A stretch of DNA of 64,000 nt from Catonia carolina (Eukaryota; Arthropoda; Insecta; Hemiptera; Achilidae): contig JAQMRL010000008.1 in NCBI GenBank assembly GCA_035578175.1, positions 10,143,963 through 10,207,962 of the forward strand, given 5' to 3'. A model generated the notes under the pieces. It saw nothing but the letters and a program-made list of their open reading frames with translations. It was not told the DNA's origin and did no database searches. The position numbers and the translations under genes were made by a program. Positions 43,013 through 54,235 of this stretch are shown here, piece by piece (positions within the stretch are counted from its first letter, which is position 1; every line of letters begins with the position of its first letter).

Positions 43013-43405
43013 AAATGCAAATAATGGAACACAACCTAATTTTATTCATGGGTGATTGATGATTAATACAAATAAACCACCCTCTATTTGACTGAAAAAT
43101 ACGGAAGATCACTAATTTACGGTAAACTAAGCTCTGTACAAAAAATGCTTCAAATAAAACCTGTAAGATTTTCTATTTGCTATAACTCTGATTATTATCT
43201 TTTTCGCAAAAGACGTACTGGGCCTGTAATCTTAAAAAAAAATCAATTTTTTACCGATTTTGATGAATAAAACACAGAAAGTTCTTAACTTATTGACGCT
43301 AAAATTAGCGGTGTGGAAAAAATATTTGAAATTAAAGTTTTAGGGATTTTAATTTTCTACAACTTTAATTATGAACTTTCGTCCTAGATTGCGTATTAAA
43401 ATGAT
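43013..43405 (+). mobile_element. HL1, diverged middle part
   Basis: AAAATACGGAAGATCACT, AAACTAAGCTCTGTAC and TTCTACAACTTTAATTATG follow HL1 order but with many differences, placing it among the oldest copies. Confidence 0.65.
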
Positions 43406-43737
43406 AAGAAGAATAAGAATAATAATAATTTATTTATTCCCATGATATTACATAAAAAAGGAGTTACCATAATATAAAATTTCTTAAAGTAAACTACTAT
43501 CCCATTACACTAGAGGTGGTGCAACTTATCCAATCAAACTATGGACAAAACCATGTACTACAGGGTGATTTTTTAGTCCTGTTACCCAATTGTTAATGTC
43601 TGGTAATTTTTTTCTAAGAAAGGGATATTTTGTTTTGTGACACAAAGTTGGTAGCCCTACTCAACCGGTATAGATACGACAGTTTGAGTTGATTCTCCTT
43701 GAGTTGCGTAAAATTTTGTGCTGTTTCCAGTTGTGTT

Positions 43738-44165
43738 ACGAACAGAATCTCTTTTACCCTAGAACAACAGGTTTTCATTCTTGAACAATATTTTGCTACA
43801 AAATCGTATGCGAGTGTAAAAGAATCATTTCAAATTAAATTTTTTGGTGTTCCTCCACTCTATTCTAGTCAATTTCTAGGCTAACTAACTGATTTTTAGA
43901 GGCAGGTATTGTTTGCAGCAGAAAACGTAGTAGTCGACCAACTCTCTTGACAGATGACGTTAAGAGAATGTGAAAACAAGATTGCTCAATTCTCCATGGA
44001 AAAGTTTACAAAAACTTTCCTCGCATGTTGATTTGTCATGTTCGAGTGCTCAGAAAGCTGCTAAAAAATTGAAATTGTATCCGTATCACATACGATTAGT
44101 TCTAGAGCTTCAGCCTCCAGATTTAAACAAGAGATTGTTTTAGGGCCTTTGTTCGTGGCATCATA
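43738..44165 (+). pseudogene. Transposase N-terminal part (DUF4817-like), broken
   Basis: The first frame reads FTLEQQVFILEQYFATKSYA and SVKESFQ, like the DUF4817 helix-turn-helix of a Tc1/mariner-related family. After stops and shifts another frame reads SAQKAAKKLKLYPYHIRLV and LELQPPDLNKRLF, which in relatives precedes the YCRWF segment. The catalytic acidic residues lie further on and are missing because the LINE sequence begins near 44172. It would have bound the long inverted ends. Not functional. Confidence 0.75.
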
Positions 44166-44467
44166 CACGAACATTAACCCGGCCTATGGGAATCCAGAGA
44201 CCTCTTCTCTGAATCCACATAGGCAATTCTCAGCAGGCGCGTCCACGTCGCGGGGGTGGGCCCGACTCCTTGGAGTCGGTGGCTAAGTTCTGCTGGGGAC
44301 CCAGTATTGCGGGGTATAACGCAATCCCCTTGCCCAGGGATACGGGTGAAGACCACACCGGCAGGGAAGGCGGAGAAGATGGACTTCGGTACGGTGGACC
44401 TGGCGTAAGTGGCAACCATGCTTTTTAGGGGTGGTATAAAAGATGCTGCTGCCTTGCAGTTTAGAAG

Positions 44468-47400
44468 TTGGTTCTTCAAAGGCTAGGGGAAGAAAACCCG
44501 TATAAAAAATCACCTGGTCTTCCAGGTTTGGGGGTTGAAGCGTTGGGCCAGCAACTCAACTTTCGGAAAATTGTACCTATCGCTAAAAATTTCGATCAAA
44601 AGCCTCGGATTATGGACAGGAAAATTTGGAATAAAACAAAACGGAAACGAACACTTTTTATGATTACATGGAACGTTCAAGGAATTAATAATAAACGGGA
44701 TGAAGTTTTTCGGGAGTTGGAGAGGATGAAGGTGGATGTGGGAGTTCTCACCGAGACAAAGAAGAAGGGACAGGGAAATGAAATGGTAGGAGACTATATT
44801 CTTTTTTATAGTGGAGTCAACAAAGACGAAAGAACAAAGAGAGGAGTGTCTATCGTTATTCATAAAAAAATACAAAAGTATGTCAAAACATGGGAGGAAA
44901 TTGATGAGAGGATAATATCGATGGAACTCGACTTATATGGACGAGCATTGGTAGTAATAGGAGTTTATGCTCCTACAGACGATGCGAATAGAGAAATAAA
45001 AGAAAATTTTTATAAAAAATTGACAGCAGTTCTTACTGATATCAATCCACGAAAGGAATTTATCATTCTTGGAGATTTTAATGCTAGGGTAGGAAGAGAT
45101 ACAAATAACATGGTTGTTGGACAGTATGGTGAAGATAATGTAAACGAAAGTGGGGAGAGGTTAATCGATATGTGTAATGGACTCTCTTTAAAAATTTTGA
45201 ATGGTTTTTTCCCTCACAAGGAAATACATAAATTTCCATGGATTCAGCCGACGAAAAACCTGAGGTCAATAATAGATTATGCTATTCAACAGCAATCGGC
45301 CACATATAGGGTAATGGATGTAAGAGTTTACAGGGGATCACATTGCGGTTCGGATCACTTCCTGTTGGGGGCGAGAGTATTTTTCAGCTACATGAAAAAA
45401 GACAGTCCAACACGGGATAGTAGAGAGATCAGGAAGTTGCCTGTAGTCAGATTCAATTTGGATAGTTTGAAGGATGTGTCGGTAGATTTCTTATATAAGC
45501 TCAGGCTAGCAAAAGAAATGAAGGAAATGAAGGATGGGAGTGCGGAGTATTTATATGGCCAGATTAAACACCATGTACTCCAAGCAGCTAATGAAGCTTT
45601 AGGGATTTTGGAAAGAGGAAGCACACCTCAGCCAGAATGGTGGAGTAAAGAAGTGGGAAAAAAGATTAAATACAAGAAGGAGTGTTATTTGAAGTGGATT
45701 CAAACAAGAGATGTAGAGGATAAAAAGGAATATTACAGAATAAACAGAGAGCTGAAGAGGGAAGTAGTGAAGGCTAAAGAAGAGGCTTGGGAAAGGAAAT
45801 GTGAGGAGATGGACAGGTATTTAGGTGGTAGGAGGGTGGCAGAGGCCACCCTCCTACCACCTAAGGTTTATGAAGGGATTGAGGAGAGACAGGTCAGAGA
45901 AAAGTAAAAGATCCACTGCAGTAATAAGCCTAAAGGAGTGGGAGGAGTATTTCAAGGTTCTGTTGCAGGAGGATAGGAGAGAATATAGAGAGGTGAACGC
46001 GGAGTTTGAGGTCGGAGGGGTGAGGTTGGATGTGGATAGGATTACTAAGGAGGAATTGAAGAGAGAATTACGGCGAGTGCCAAATGGGAAAGCATCGGGG
46101 CCTGGAGATATTGCTATTGAATTGGTGAAGCATGGGACGGAGGAGTTATTCGAATGCATTTGTAATTTGTTTGATAAGTGCTTATTGGAAGGGATGAATT
46201 ACCGAGAGAATGGAATATTGGTTATATTAGTCCTATTTATAAGAAGGGAAATAGGAAGGAATGTGGAAATTATAGAGGTATTAGTGTTACAAATTCAATG
46301 GCAAGATTGTATGGCCGAATTTTAAAAGCAAGAATTGAGCGGGATTTTGTTGATGTGGAGGAGCAGAGTGGTTTTAGAGTTGGTCGATCATGTATAGATA
46401 ATATCTTTGTTTTGAGACAGGTAATGGAAAAAAGAATGGAGAGGAATATGTCGGTACATATGCTTTTCATAGACCTGGAGAAGGCATATGATAGTATCCC
46501 ACTGAATAAGCTGTTTGAAGTTTTGAAGAGAGTGAATCTACATAGGACGTATATTAGAGCCATTTATAATATGTATAAAAGTTATGAATGTGTGGTGAAG
46601 ATAGGAAATGAGGTATCAGGCAGTTTTCTGGTGACCAAGGGTTTGAAGCAGGGTTGTTGCTTGTCTCCCACGTTGTATAAAATATATGTCCAGGAAGCTT
46701 TAAGGGTGTGGAGAGGAAAGTGTGGAGGAATGGGCATAAATATGGGGGAAGAAAATTTATACACTCTTTTCTTTGCGGATGATCAGGTGGTGTTGGCAAA
46801 TGAGGAGGAGGATATGTTGTACATGTTTAGGAAGCTGAAGGAGGAATATCTGAAGTGGGGGATGAAGATTAATATGACTAAAACGGCTTACGTTGTGGTT
46901 GGGGAGAGGGGAGAGGATTTGGTTGAGGAGGGAGTTTTGGTGAGGAACTTTGCGAAATGTAAATACTTGGGAGCACTTATCACAGAGGACGGCAGGTGTG
47001 AGGAGGATATAAGGTGTCGTATCGGTCAGGGAAGGGCAGCAATTCGAAAGCTGAACGGTCTGTTGTGGTCTTCAAAAGTTAGCCTGAAGACAAAAAAGAT
47101 GCTTTACAGTACAGTTGTGGAGCCAATTGCGACATATGGAGCGGAGTGTTGGCAAATGAGTAAGAGGAATGTACAGCGATTGGAAGCTTTAGAAATGGAT
47201 TTTTTCCGCAGAGCATGTCGTTTGTCTAGATTAGATCGAGTAAGAAACGAGGATATTAGGAGACGGGTAGGAAGATCTAATACAATTATGAAGGGAATTG
47301 AGGACAGACAGTTAACATGGTATGGGCACGTTCAGCGAATGAATTCAGATAGATGGCCGAAGAGAGTGTGGGAATACTGTCCAGCGGGAAGACGAAGAAG

Positions 47401-47527
47401 AGGAAGGCCCAGGGGGAGATGGAGTGAGGGAGTTCGAGGGGCCATGGAGAAAAGGAATTTAAGAGAAAATGACTGGCGGGACAGGAGGCTGTGGAGATCG
47501 AAATGCGGGATGCGGAGCAATCTGTAG
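44468..47527 (+). pseudogene. Endonuclease-reverse transcriptase ORF of the RTE-like LINE, two frameshifts
   Basis: This encoded the protein that nicks target DNA and copies its own RNA there. The apurinic-type endonuclease (about 44657-45370) shows TWNVQGINN, TETKKKG, VIGVYAPTDD, LGDFNARVG and GSDHFL. A basic linker follows (KYKKECYLKWIQTRD). The RT has YKKGNRKECGNYRGISV, GFRVGRSCIDN, motif A FIDLEKAYDSI (about 46465-46495), GLKQGCCLSPTLYKIYV and motif C FFADDQVVLA (about 46770). The thumb (KYLGALIT) and a C-terminal RQLTWYGHVQRM...RRRRGRPRGRW tail complete it. Frames change near 45821-45864, at a perfect inverted repeat, and near 46190. No other stops interrupt it, so decay is recent. The translation start is uncertain. 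Confidence 0.92.
45821..45864. repeat. 20-bp perfect inverted repeat at a LINE frameshift
   Basis: Arms TTAGGTGGTAGGAGGGTGGC and its exact reverse complement are separated by AGAG. The ORF changes frame here: the upstream frame continues only to a stop at 45905-45907, while the protein match carries on in another frame from just after the repeat (FMKGLRRDRSEK). Confidence 0.95.
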
Positions 47528-47842
47528 GAACCCCGCTAAAAGTAAAGTAAAAGTAATTGTTTTAGGATAAAAGACATTCTGTTCGTAGCACGACCGGAAA
47601 TGGCACAAAATTTTGCACAGCTCAAGGAGAATCAACTCACACTGCCATATCCATACTGGTTGAGTAGGGCTACCAACTTAGTGTCACAAAACAAAATTTA
47701 TTTTTTTTAGAAAAATATTACCAGACATTAACAATTGGGTAACAGGACTAAAAAATCACCCTGTAGAATGGGTAGGAAATTTTAAAATAAATATCAAAAA
47801 ACTGAAGTATTAACTATTAGCAACAGCATTGAATAACTACTA

Positions 47843-48771
47843 CGAGGTGTGGCTATTAAATAAAGAGACTGTCGTTGTAAAAATGTTTATTTTAATTTTA
47901 TACATAATCACTTATTGTCACCTTCAATATACACTCCTCCTCTATCCCTACAACGCTCCATGCGAATTTTCCATTGTTGGAAACAGTGCTGGAAGTCATC
48001 TTCTGTCAGCTCCTTCAAGACACGTGCCGCTTTCTCTTTTACAGCTTCCACAGACTCAAATCTTGTCCCTTTAAATGCAGATTTTACCTTTGGGACCAGG
48101 TTAAATATAATAATATGTGATAAAATTTGGTTTTAAACTTATGATTGGGAAACAAAGCGCCAATCTATGCACTGGAAGAGCCGAACTTCACCGAGAGCCA
48201 TAAAAGCTCGAATGAGCAAGTCAAAATTTAAAACGATGATTGTTTTTTTTATATCCATGGGATTGTGTAATTTCACAGGGTTCTTGAAGGTCAAACAATT
48301 AATCAATATTACTACTTACTTTGAGATACTTTCTAAACTACGTCAAAGAGTAAGGAAAAAACGCCCCGAAACGTGGAAGGACAAATCATGGGTTCTCCAC
48401 CAAGACAATGCGCCAGCTCATTCCGCGTTATCTGTCAAGAGATTCCTAACCAAGTACAGCATCTCAGTGTCAGAACATCCACCTTATTCATCAGATCTTG
48501 CATTATGTGACTTCTACCTGTTCCCTAAGGTGAAATCTGCAATAAAAGGGACAAGATTTGAGTCTGTGGAAGCTGTAAAAGAGGAAGCGGCACGTGTCCT
48601 GAAGGAGCTGACAGGAGATGACTTCCAGCACTGTTTCCAACAATGGAAAATTCGCTTGGAGCGTTGTAGGGATAGAGAAAGAGTGTATATTGAAGGTGAC
48701 AATAAGTGATGATGTATAAAATTAAAATTAATTTTTTTACGTCAGTCTCGTTATTTAATAGCCACACCTCG
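47843..48771. mobile_element. Fold-back mariner derivative with ~255-bp inverted arms
   Basis: Ends CGAGGTGTGGCTATTAAATA lie inside TA dinucleotides (47841-47842; 48772-48773). The left arm (47843-48101) is an inverted copy of the 3' end of the element (48517-48771), including about 190 bp of transposase coding sequence. Between the arms is the C-terminal half of the transposase gene. The normal 5' half is replaced by the inverted 3' end. Confidence 0.92.
48120..48709 (+). pseudogene. mariner transposase, C-terminal half
   Basis: It begins near the ETKRQSMHWKSRTSPR segment and continues through a decayed FFISMGLCN region to KRPETWKDKSWVLHQDNAPA, EHPPYSSDLALCDFYLFPKV and a normal end (QQWKIRLERC...YIEGDNK). 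The second and third catalytic-Asp motifs are present but altered (HQDN for HHDN; SSDLAL for SPDLAP). The HTH domain and first Asp motif (GDETW) are absent, so it cannot be active. It is a different mariner lineage from 20564-21871. Confidence 0.9.
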
Positions 48772-48773
48772 TA

Positions 48774-49584
48774 TATTTTCTTACTGCACTAACTAAGATA
48801 ACATCAATAAAATAGGTTAAATGGCGGTAATTAAAAAAATTTCGAGGTAAAACGTTTACATAATTGGGTACATCCTTAACAAACAGTAGCGAATAAACAG
48901 AAAACGAAACGAAATAAAGTAACTGTTAATAATTAACTTTTTTTGATTATTTTAAAATCCTAAATCAGTCCCATTGTATACGGTAACCTCTTCGCGGAAC
49001 ACACTGTATAAAAAGAATATATTAATATAATATTGTAGGTCCGTTATTGACTAACAAATTAATATAAAAAAGCAACCGTAAAAAAATAAATAAATTTAAA
49101 AGCAAACAAACGGAAACCATCCTTCCAAGGATTTAGTGTGTGTCGACAGAAAACGTGCTGAGAGTTTTAAAAAATACATTTATTCATATAAAACAATACG
49201 AAAAAATAAAATAAAATTCCGAATAAATTAATAAATAAAATCTATCCGAGAACTTGAGTTTAAGTAATGAACGGAGTGCGTCGAATTCGATTAAATTTTA
49301 AATTCTGTTAGTTGATACAATTTAAAAAAAATCGATAAAAACTTAATTTCTTATAAAGTCATTCATCTCCCAAACATTAATTGGAATTTTGTAGCTTTAT
49401 TTAAATCATTTATCTTCATTGATTTAATCAGAATTCAAATTCAATTTCATTAAATTGGTTATGTGACATTTATTTACCACAAACGATACAATTTTTTTAC
49501 TGTACTCAATTTCTTCGTTTTCAGTACAATCAACAAAAAAAAAATTGTTAATGATCGATAGCTTATTTAATCACTAAATCAAAG
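48774..49584. other. A/T-rich DNA, nothing recognised
   Basis: No feature is supported. Confidence 0.5.
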
Positions 49585-49587
49585 ATT

Positions 49588-50065
49588 CCCATAAAAGGCA
49601 TGTGGAGTGTTAAATTATTTGCACTCGATCTGCTAGTTCCAGGGCTACAAAAAATAGTTATATTTCTTATCACTTAGTCAGCCAATTATATGACTTAAAC
49701 ATTTAAGAACAGTAGACCAACTCGAGGTAAAATCGTCGCCAAAATCAGCTGTTTAACAGCTGATTTTCGGAGACAAAGGTTCCTGGTTCAAATCCTAGTA
49801 AAGGTTGTTACTTTTATACGGATTGAATACTAGACAGTGGTTACCGGTGTACTTTGATGGTTGGGGTTTAATTAACCATACTCTCTCAGGAATGGTCGGC
49901 CTGGGTCTGTACAAGACTACACCTCATTTACACGTCATACACATCATCCTCATCTCATTGGGTCATGGGGTTGCTTATTGTTCTAAATTGAACAGATTGC
50001 AACGTACACAAATTAGGAATAAAAAAAAGAACAGTAGAGGTAAAGTCCAGCCTTTCTTAGTTGGC
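49588..50065 (+). repeat. SINE-M remnant split by SINE-P
   Basis: CCCATAAAAGGCATGTGG to AAGAACAGTAGA, then after SINE-P GGTAAAGTCCAGCCTTTC. Most of the 3' half is deleted. Confidence 0.75.
49717..50026 (+). repeat. SINE-P copy, full length, with 12-bp TSD
   Basis: AAGAACAGTAGA at 49705-49716 and 50027-50038 flanks the element, proving insertion into SINE-M. The palindrome AAAATCAGCTGTT-T-AACAGCTGATTTT is intact. The tail is GGAATAAAAAAA. This is the best copy for the family's 3' end; the A box (CCAACTCGAGGTAAAATCG) is mutated. Confidence 0.93.
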
Positions 50066-50084
50066 TCCTAATGTAAACAAATAA

Positions 50085-50117
50085 TGACGTCACTGAGCAT
50101 GCGCATTATATAAAAAA
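50085..50117 (+). promoter_or_regulatory. CRE-like site plus TATA-like box
   Basis: TGACGTCA (50085-50092), GCATGCGCAT and TATATAAAAAA (50107-50117) are closely spaced as in a small RNA polymerase II promoter. No transcript or frame supports a gene downstream, so this is only a motif cluster. Confidence 0.25.
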
Positions 50118-50395
50118 GTGTACACGCTGATTAAAAAGTAACAACAAAATACTTCCAAAAGTATTTAAATACAAAATACTTTTAAAAATATTTTTTTTAA
50201 ATGAATTTTTTAGTCCTACATCATATCATGACCGATGTTTTAAGTACTTTAAGTACTTTTAATTTAAAACATAGTTAACTTAATAGGAATACGACATCCA
50301 TAAAGTGGTGGAGTGTAGCGTGCACCCTGTAGTAGCTGGCTTTGGTTTGTTGACAGTAGGGGCAAACTAAGGACGGATCAACTGTAGAAGTGTAA

Positions 50396-50655
50396 AGCGG
50401 GCCATTCACGCTGCTCCATGCAGGCTGGCTTGCAGGTCTCCAAAGAGATGCAGGATAGTGAGTATAGGTGACGGCCTGCAAGGCGTCCTGCATAGGGAAG
50501 CAGGATGCCAGTGGCATCCGGCAGCATCCTGCCAGCTCTCCCCCAGCACGTGCAGTCCGCCTGATCACTATGTGAATCACTATGTTTGCAGGACTGTGTG
50601 TGACCGACAACCATCCTGCAAGGCGTCCTGCATGCAGGAGCGTGAATGACCCGCT
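50396..50655. mobile_element. GC-rich MITE, 260 bp, TAA flanks
   Basis: Inverted ends AGCGGG(C/T)CATTCACGCT lie inside TAA direct repeats (50393-50395; 50656-50658). The interior repeats CCTGCAAGGCGTCCTGCAT and similar blocks in both orientations. A 3-bp TAA duplication suggests the PIF/Harbinger group, but the match is short. Composition is strikingly more GC-rich than its surroundings. Confidence 0.7.
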
Positions 50656-51424
50656 TAAAAGACATTATCCGTATTAATTAAAGAAAGAATTAACTGGAAG
50701 GAAAGAACAAAATAAATTAATCAAATCCGCCATAACCACTAGGAATATTTACAATAAGAAATGTATGTCCATCAACACAAAATTAAGACACTACAATACC
50801 GTGATACTTCCTGAAGTCCTGTATGCGAGTGAAACCCTGTTTGGTCCAACAAGAATAGGCGAAAAGGACAAAATCGAGAAAGTGGAGAGGCAAATAGCAA
50901 GAAGGTGTATTGGAAGATGGTCCCTTCAAGATGGTAGTTTCTATATTGTACCAAACAAGGAAGTATATGAAACAATTGAGCCTTTAACCAGTATCATCAG
51001 GAAAAAAAGGATATCCTTCCTGGGACATATATTGAGAATGGAGGATACAAGATTACTAAGAAGGATGACTGAGTTTTTCTGGCAAAAGAAGATGACACCA
51101 AACTGGATAAAGGAAGTCGAAAAGGATATGGAGGAACTAAACATCACAATAGCTGACCTCAAAACTAAGTCAGGGAGCTACAGGACATACAAACAGCGAT
51201 CGGTTAAATTTAGGGAACAAATGAGGGTCAGGAAAGCCATAGTGATTTCGGACGCTGAGAGACTGAGAAGATCCGAAACATTGAAGAATTATTGGCGAAG
51301 AAGAGGAGAAGTACGGGAGCGACAACTGCGGGGGCGTTTTGGTGGAACATCTGAAAGGGCTAGACGTTGAAAGATTGAACTTAAGTGGTCCTTTGTGGCC
51401 GTAAAATAAAAAAAAAAATAAAAA
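50656..51424 (+). pseudogene. 5'-truncated LINE, RT C-terminal region (second LINE family)
   Basis: An intact 201-codon frame at 50765-51370 reads LRHYNTVILPEVLYASETLF, EKVERQIARRCIGRWS, VPNKEVYETIEPLTSIIRKK and RISFLGHILRMEDTRLLRRM. It then has a basic C-terminus and a stop. This is the RT tail following the thumb in insect endonuclease-reverse transcriptase ORFs. The 3' end TGGTCCTTTGTGGCCGTAAA and an (AAAAATA) tail parallel the relative at 10961-11483. Palm and endonuclease are missing. It abuts the MITE at 50396. Confidence 0.88.
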
Positions 51425-52412
51425 ATGGCAAAAAAAGTAAGTGAAATATCATTAAAACATTCTTCAACTCATGAGAAATCTTATCCAAGCGAATGCCCGG
51501 TAAGTCTCAATTTTATAATTTATTAAGCCCTAGAGCCGTCATCGTTGATTTTGAGACGATGTTACCGCTTCTTGAAACGGTCACGTCGCAAACTCGGATT
51601 TGCTTCATAGCAATGTTTTGTTTGTTTTGCAATGTTGTCGTTTTAGTTTTAATTCCAAATACAGACAGCGTTGCTGTTTTGTAAAATAGTTTAGAAATGT
51701 ATAAAGTATATTTTTACGTATAATATAATTTTAGTTGCATATTCTGCTTGTGTTTCTCTGTTGAAACGACGCTGTCCTAGAGCTGAATTCGGTTATTTCT
51801 TGGTTTACATAATGTATTTTTGTATATATTTTCTTCAGTTTTGAACATAAATTCGTTTTTTTGGTTTCATTTTGAAATTAACATTAAAAGTAATGATTCG
51901 TATATAATGAATTTTGAAAATCGGACATAAGAAAGTTTTAAACAGTAGGGTCATCTGAAATTTTAGAAAAATATTTGGCTAAAAATGATTTTTAAATAGT
52001 TTCAGCATTCCTTACTGTCAGATTAAAATTTTAGTAATGTATTTATTCTATTTTCCTAAGTTTTCTTGTTATTTTGATGTCACGTGACAAGGTTTGTGAT
52101 TTATAGAAAATTTTTAATGATATTTCTTTACGGTTCAATGACTAAAAATTCTCTGCCGGTCTAGAAAAATGTTATTACCGACTGTAGGGTTGAATAACAA
52201 AACCCTTCTATTGTTCACTGCAATTTTCGAAAAAAAACATGACAATATTTAAAAAAAATGACTGTACTTACAAGGATAGGTGCAAAAATAAACATCAAAG
52301 CCAGCTGTGTTTAAAACTCAAACATATAGCTCGAAAAAGATTCGTGTAACTTTTAAATACCTGTAACAGAAAACAAACACATTGATTAGATTACTTAAAA
52401 CAGATTTTAAAG
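51425..52412. other. Unrecognised DNA with one exon-like segment
   Basis: From ATG at 51425, 25 codons (MAKKVSEISLKHSSTHEKSY, PSECP) run in phase 0 to CCG|GTAAGT at 51500, a strong splice-donor match. No further exon is recognisable. The rest is A/T-rich. Confidence 0.3.
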
Positions 52413-53343
52413 TAAGTTTCAGACCCCTTGAACCCAAAAAGCATGTTTTTAGCGATCGGTCTGTGTGTGTGTGTGTGCGCGCGCGCGCGCGTGTATGTGT
52501 GTGTGTGTGTGTGTGTGTGAGAGAGTGAGAGAGAGAGAGAGTGTGTGAACAGAATGTCTCAAGAACGGAAAATCGTACGATTTTTAAACTTGAAACTTAA
52601 GTTACATACCACTACCGGACCCGACACGAACATTTTCATCAAAATCGGTCAACCAGAAGTAGTAGTTTATTCGTGTAATTTTTAACTTTTTTGCGATTTT
52701 CTCGAAAACTGATCCTACAATTTTTTTTAAAAATCGCCTGATTTACTAAATTCTTTATGCTCTACAAGATAGGGTAGGCGTCTTGTTTGCTGAAATTCTT
52801 GGTGAGGCTGTTTTTGCGTAAAGAAATTGTTTTTTTAAGATTGCGGCTTTATTATGCATTTCAGCGCAAAAATGTATATAATAAATTTTGTAGAAAATTT
52901 GACGTCCTACAACTTTTATTTCAAACATTTGTTTTTATAATGCTTCGTTTAGCTGTAATTAGCGATTTTCTGTTTTTTTCTCACGAAAACGTGTGAAAAA
53001 TTGATTTTTTTAACATATCGGCCTTAGTACTCATTTTACGACAAAAGTGTATAAAATAAAATTTATAGAAAATTAAAAGATCTACAACTTTTATTTTTAG
53101 AATTTTTCTCTACAGAGCCTAGTTTAGCGTGAAAGAGTGATTTTCCGTATTTCTAAGCCAAACTGAGGTCGATTTTCATTTTGCGTTTTTCACTCATGAT
53201 TAAAATAAGGTTATGTTTTTTGAGGTTAGTTTTTTGTTTGTTTGTAATGTTTTATTACTAATTAAAAAATAAATATGCGTAATGTTCTATTGTTAATTTT
53301 TTGCTTTGGCAAGAGAAAGTCGTGTGAGTGTTTCACACAAGAT
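52413..53343 (-). mobile_element. HL1, 3' tip missing
   Basis: It runs from CAGACCCCTTGAACCCAAAA to the left end CGTGTGAGTGTTTCACACAA on the minus strand. The tract at 52461-52545 combines TG, CG and GA repeats. The 3' hairpin is lost. Confidence 0.88.
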
Positions 53344-54235
53344 TTTTAACTATCTGTACTACAGTGAACTGAGAAATTTTTTAAATTTTCTACATGAAAT
53401 TTTTACCTACAATTCATGTATTGAACTCTGTAGCTACTAGTAAACCAGCGAAACCTTAGATTAGGTTTCAACGAAAAGGTTTCGTGTGAGTGATTCACAC
53501 CAGATCACTTTTACATTTGAAGAAAATATAATTTGGTTAGGATAGCTAATGAAAGAAGATGATATAATCAAGATTATTTTAGAACAACAGTGTGAATGCA
53601 AAAGGAAAACATAATTTCGAAGAATTAACATTAAAAACTATTTAAAAGCTGGGATGAGAGTCGAAAAAATTAAGACACAACCGGAAAGCACGTAGAAGAC
53701 AAACATGTTACAAAGGGCTTGATGCTTAAGGGCAGATAATTTTAGATACTGACCGTAATTTTAATATTAAAATAAATGGAAACAATTTAAAAATAATAAT
53801 CACGATATCAGTTTAAAATCTAAAATCTGAACAAAAATCAATAAGTAATTCACAACATAATGAATGCATAAACAGAGAGAGATCTAGGCGTAGATGAAAG
53901 AAACTACAAGGTAGCTACACACGTAACTACAAGCTAAGACAATCATGGATCATCAATCTTATTGTACGAGCACGGAAAAGTTTCTTTCCGACACCACACG
54001 ATACAAGGTATGCTTGAGTTTAAGCTTCAGTTTGTGTCACGATAAGCTCGGACGACGATGCCCTAGCTTTGGCTTCTTTTTGCCGTGTCAAGAGTGTTTA
54101 ATGAAAATAAAACCCTATTCTCACATTAGTTTACTGAATGAATTGAAAAAACTATCCGCGTGATTAGCATAATTGAAGGGGTCAGCGGATGAAAGTGCTA
54201 ACCCACAAAATTTCCAGCATGATTTTTCTTAAATA
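53344..54235. other. Unrecognised DNA with an isolated HL1 tip
   Basis: At 53482-53505 GTGTGAGTGATTCACACCAG equals the outermost HL1 left end on its own. A 72-codon Cys-containing frame at 53945-54163 (+) has a GTATGC donor-like site after 21 codons, but I recognise nothing in it. Confidence 0.35.

Larger units (their letters stand above)
44172..47552 (+). mobile_element. RTE-like non-LTR retrotransposon, near full length (3.4 kb)
   Basis: It starts with a GC-rich 5' UTR holding the inverted repeat CCGACTCC-TT-GGAGTCGG (44262-44279), carries one endonuclease-reverse transcriptase ORF, and ends shortly after the stop with a short AAAGT-repeat tail rather than a long poly-A. Size, single ORF, very short 3' UTR and simple-repeat tail fit the RTE group. 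Target-site duplications are unclear because host sequence at the right joins the inverted end directly. Confidence 0.85.
43561..47763. mobile_element. DUF4817-type Tc1/mariner relative with ~200-bp inverted ends, carrying an RTE-like LINE
   Basis: The left end CAGGGTGATTTTTTAGTCC (TA at 43559-43560) and the right end (same sequence inverted, TA at 47764-47765) stay alike for about 200 bp. The left side continues into a degenerate transposase N-terminus. The LINE at 44172-47552 occupies the interior, and the transposase catalytic half between the LINE and the right end is gone. A second, left-only copy lies at 17581. Confidence 0.88.

Noticed and set aside
44174..44513. Minus-strand frames over the RTE 5' UTR
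   Set aside because: They overlap the GC-rich UTR of the LINE on the opposite strand and show no domain; shadows of the plus-strand element.
53945..54163. Small Cys-containing gene
   Set aside because: 72 codons without recognisable domain, signal peptide or supporting neighbours; kept only as a remark.
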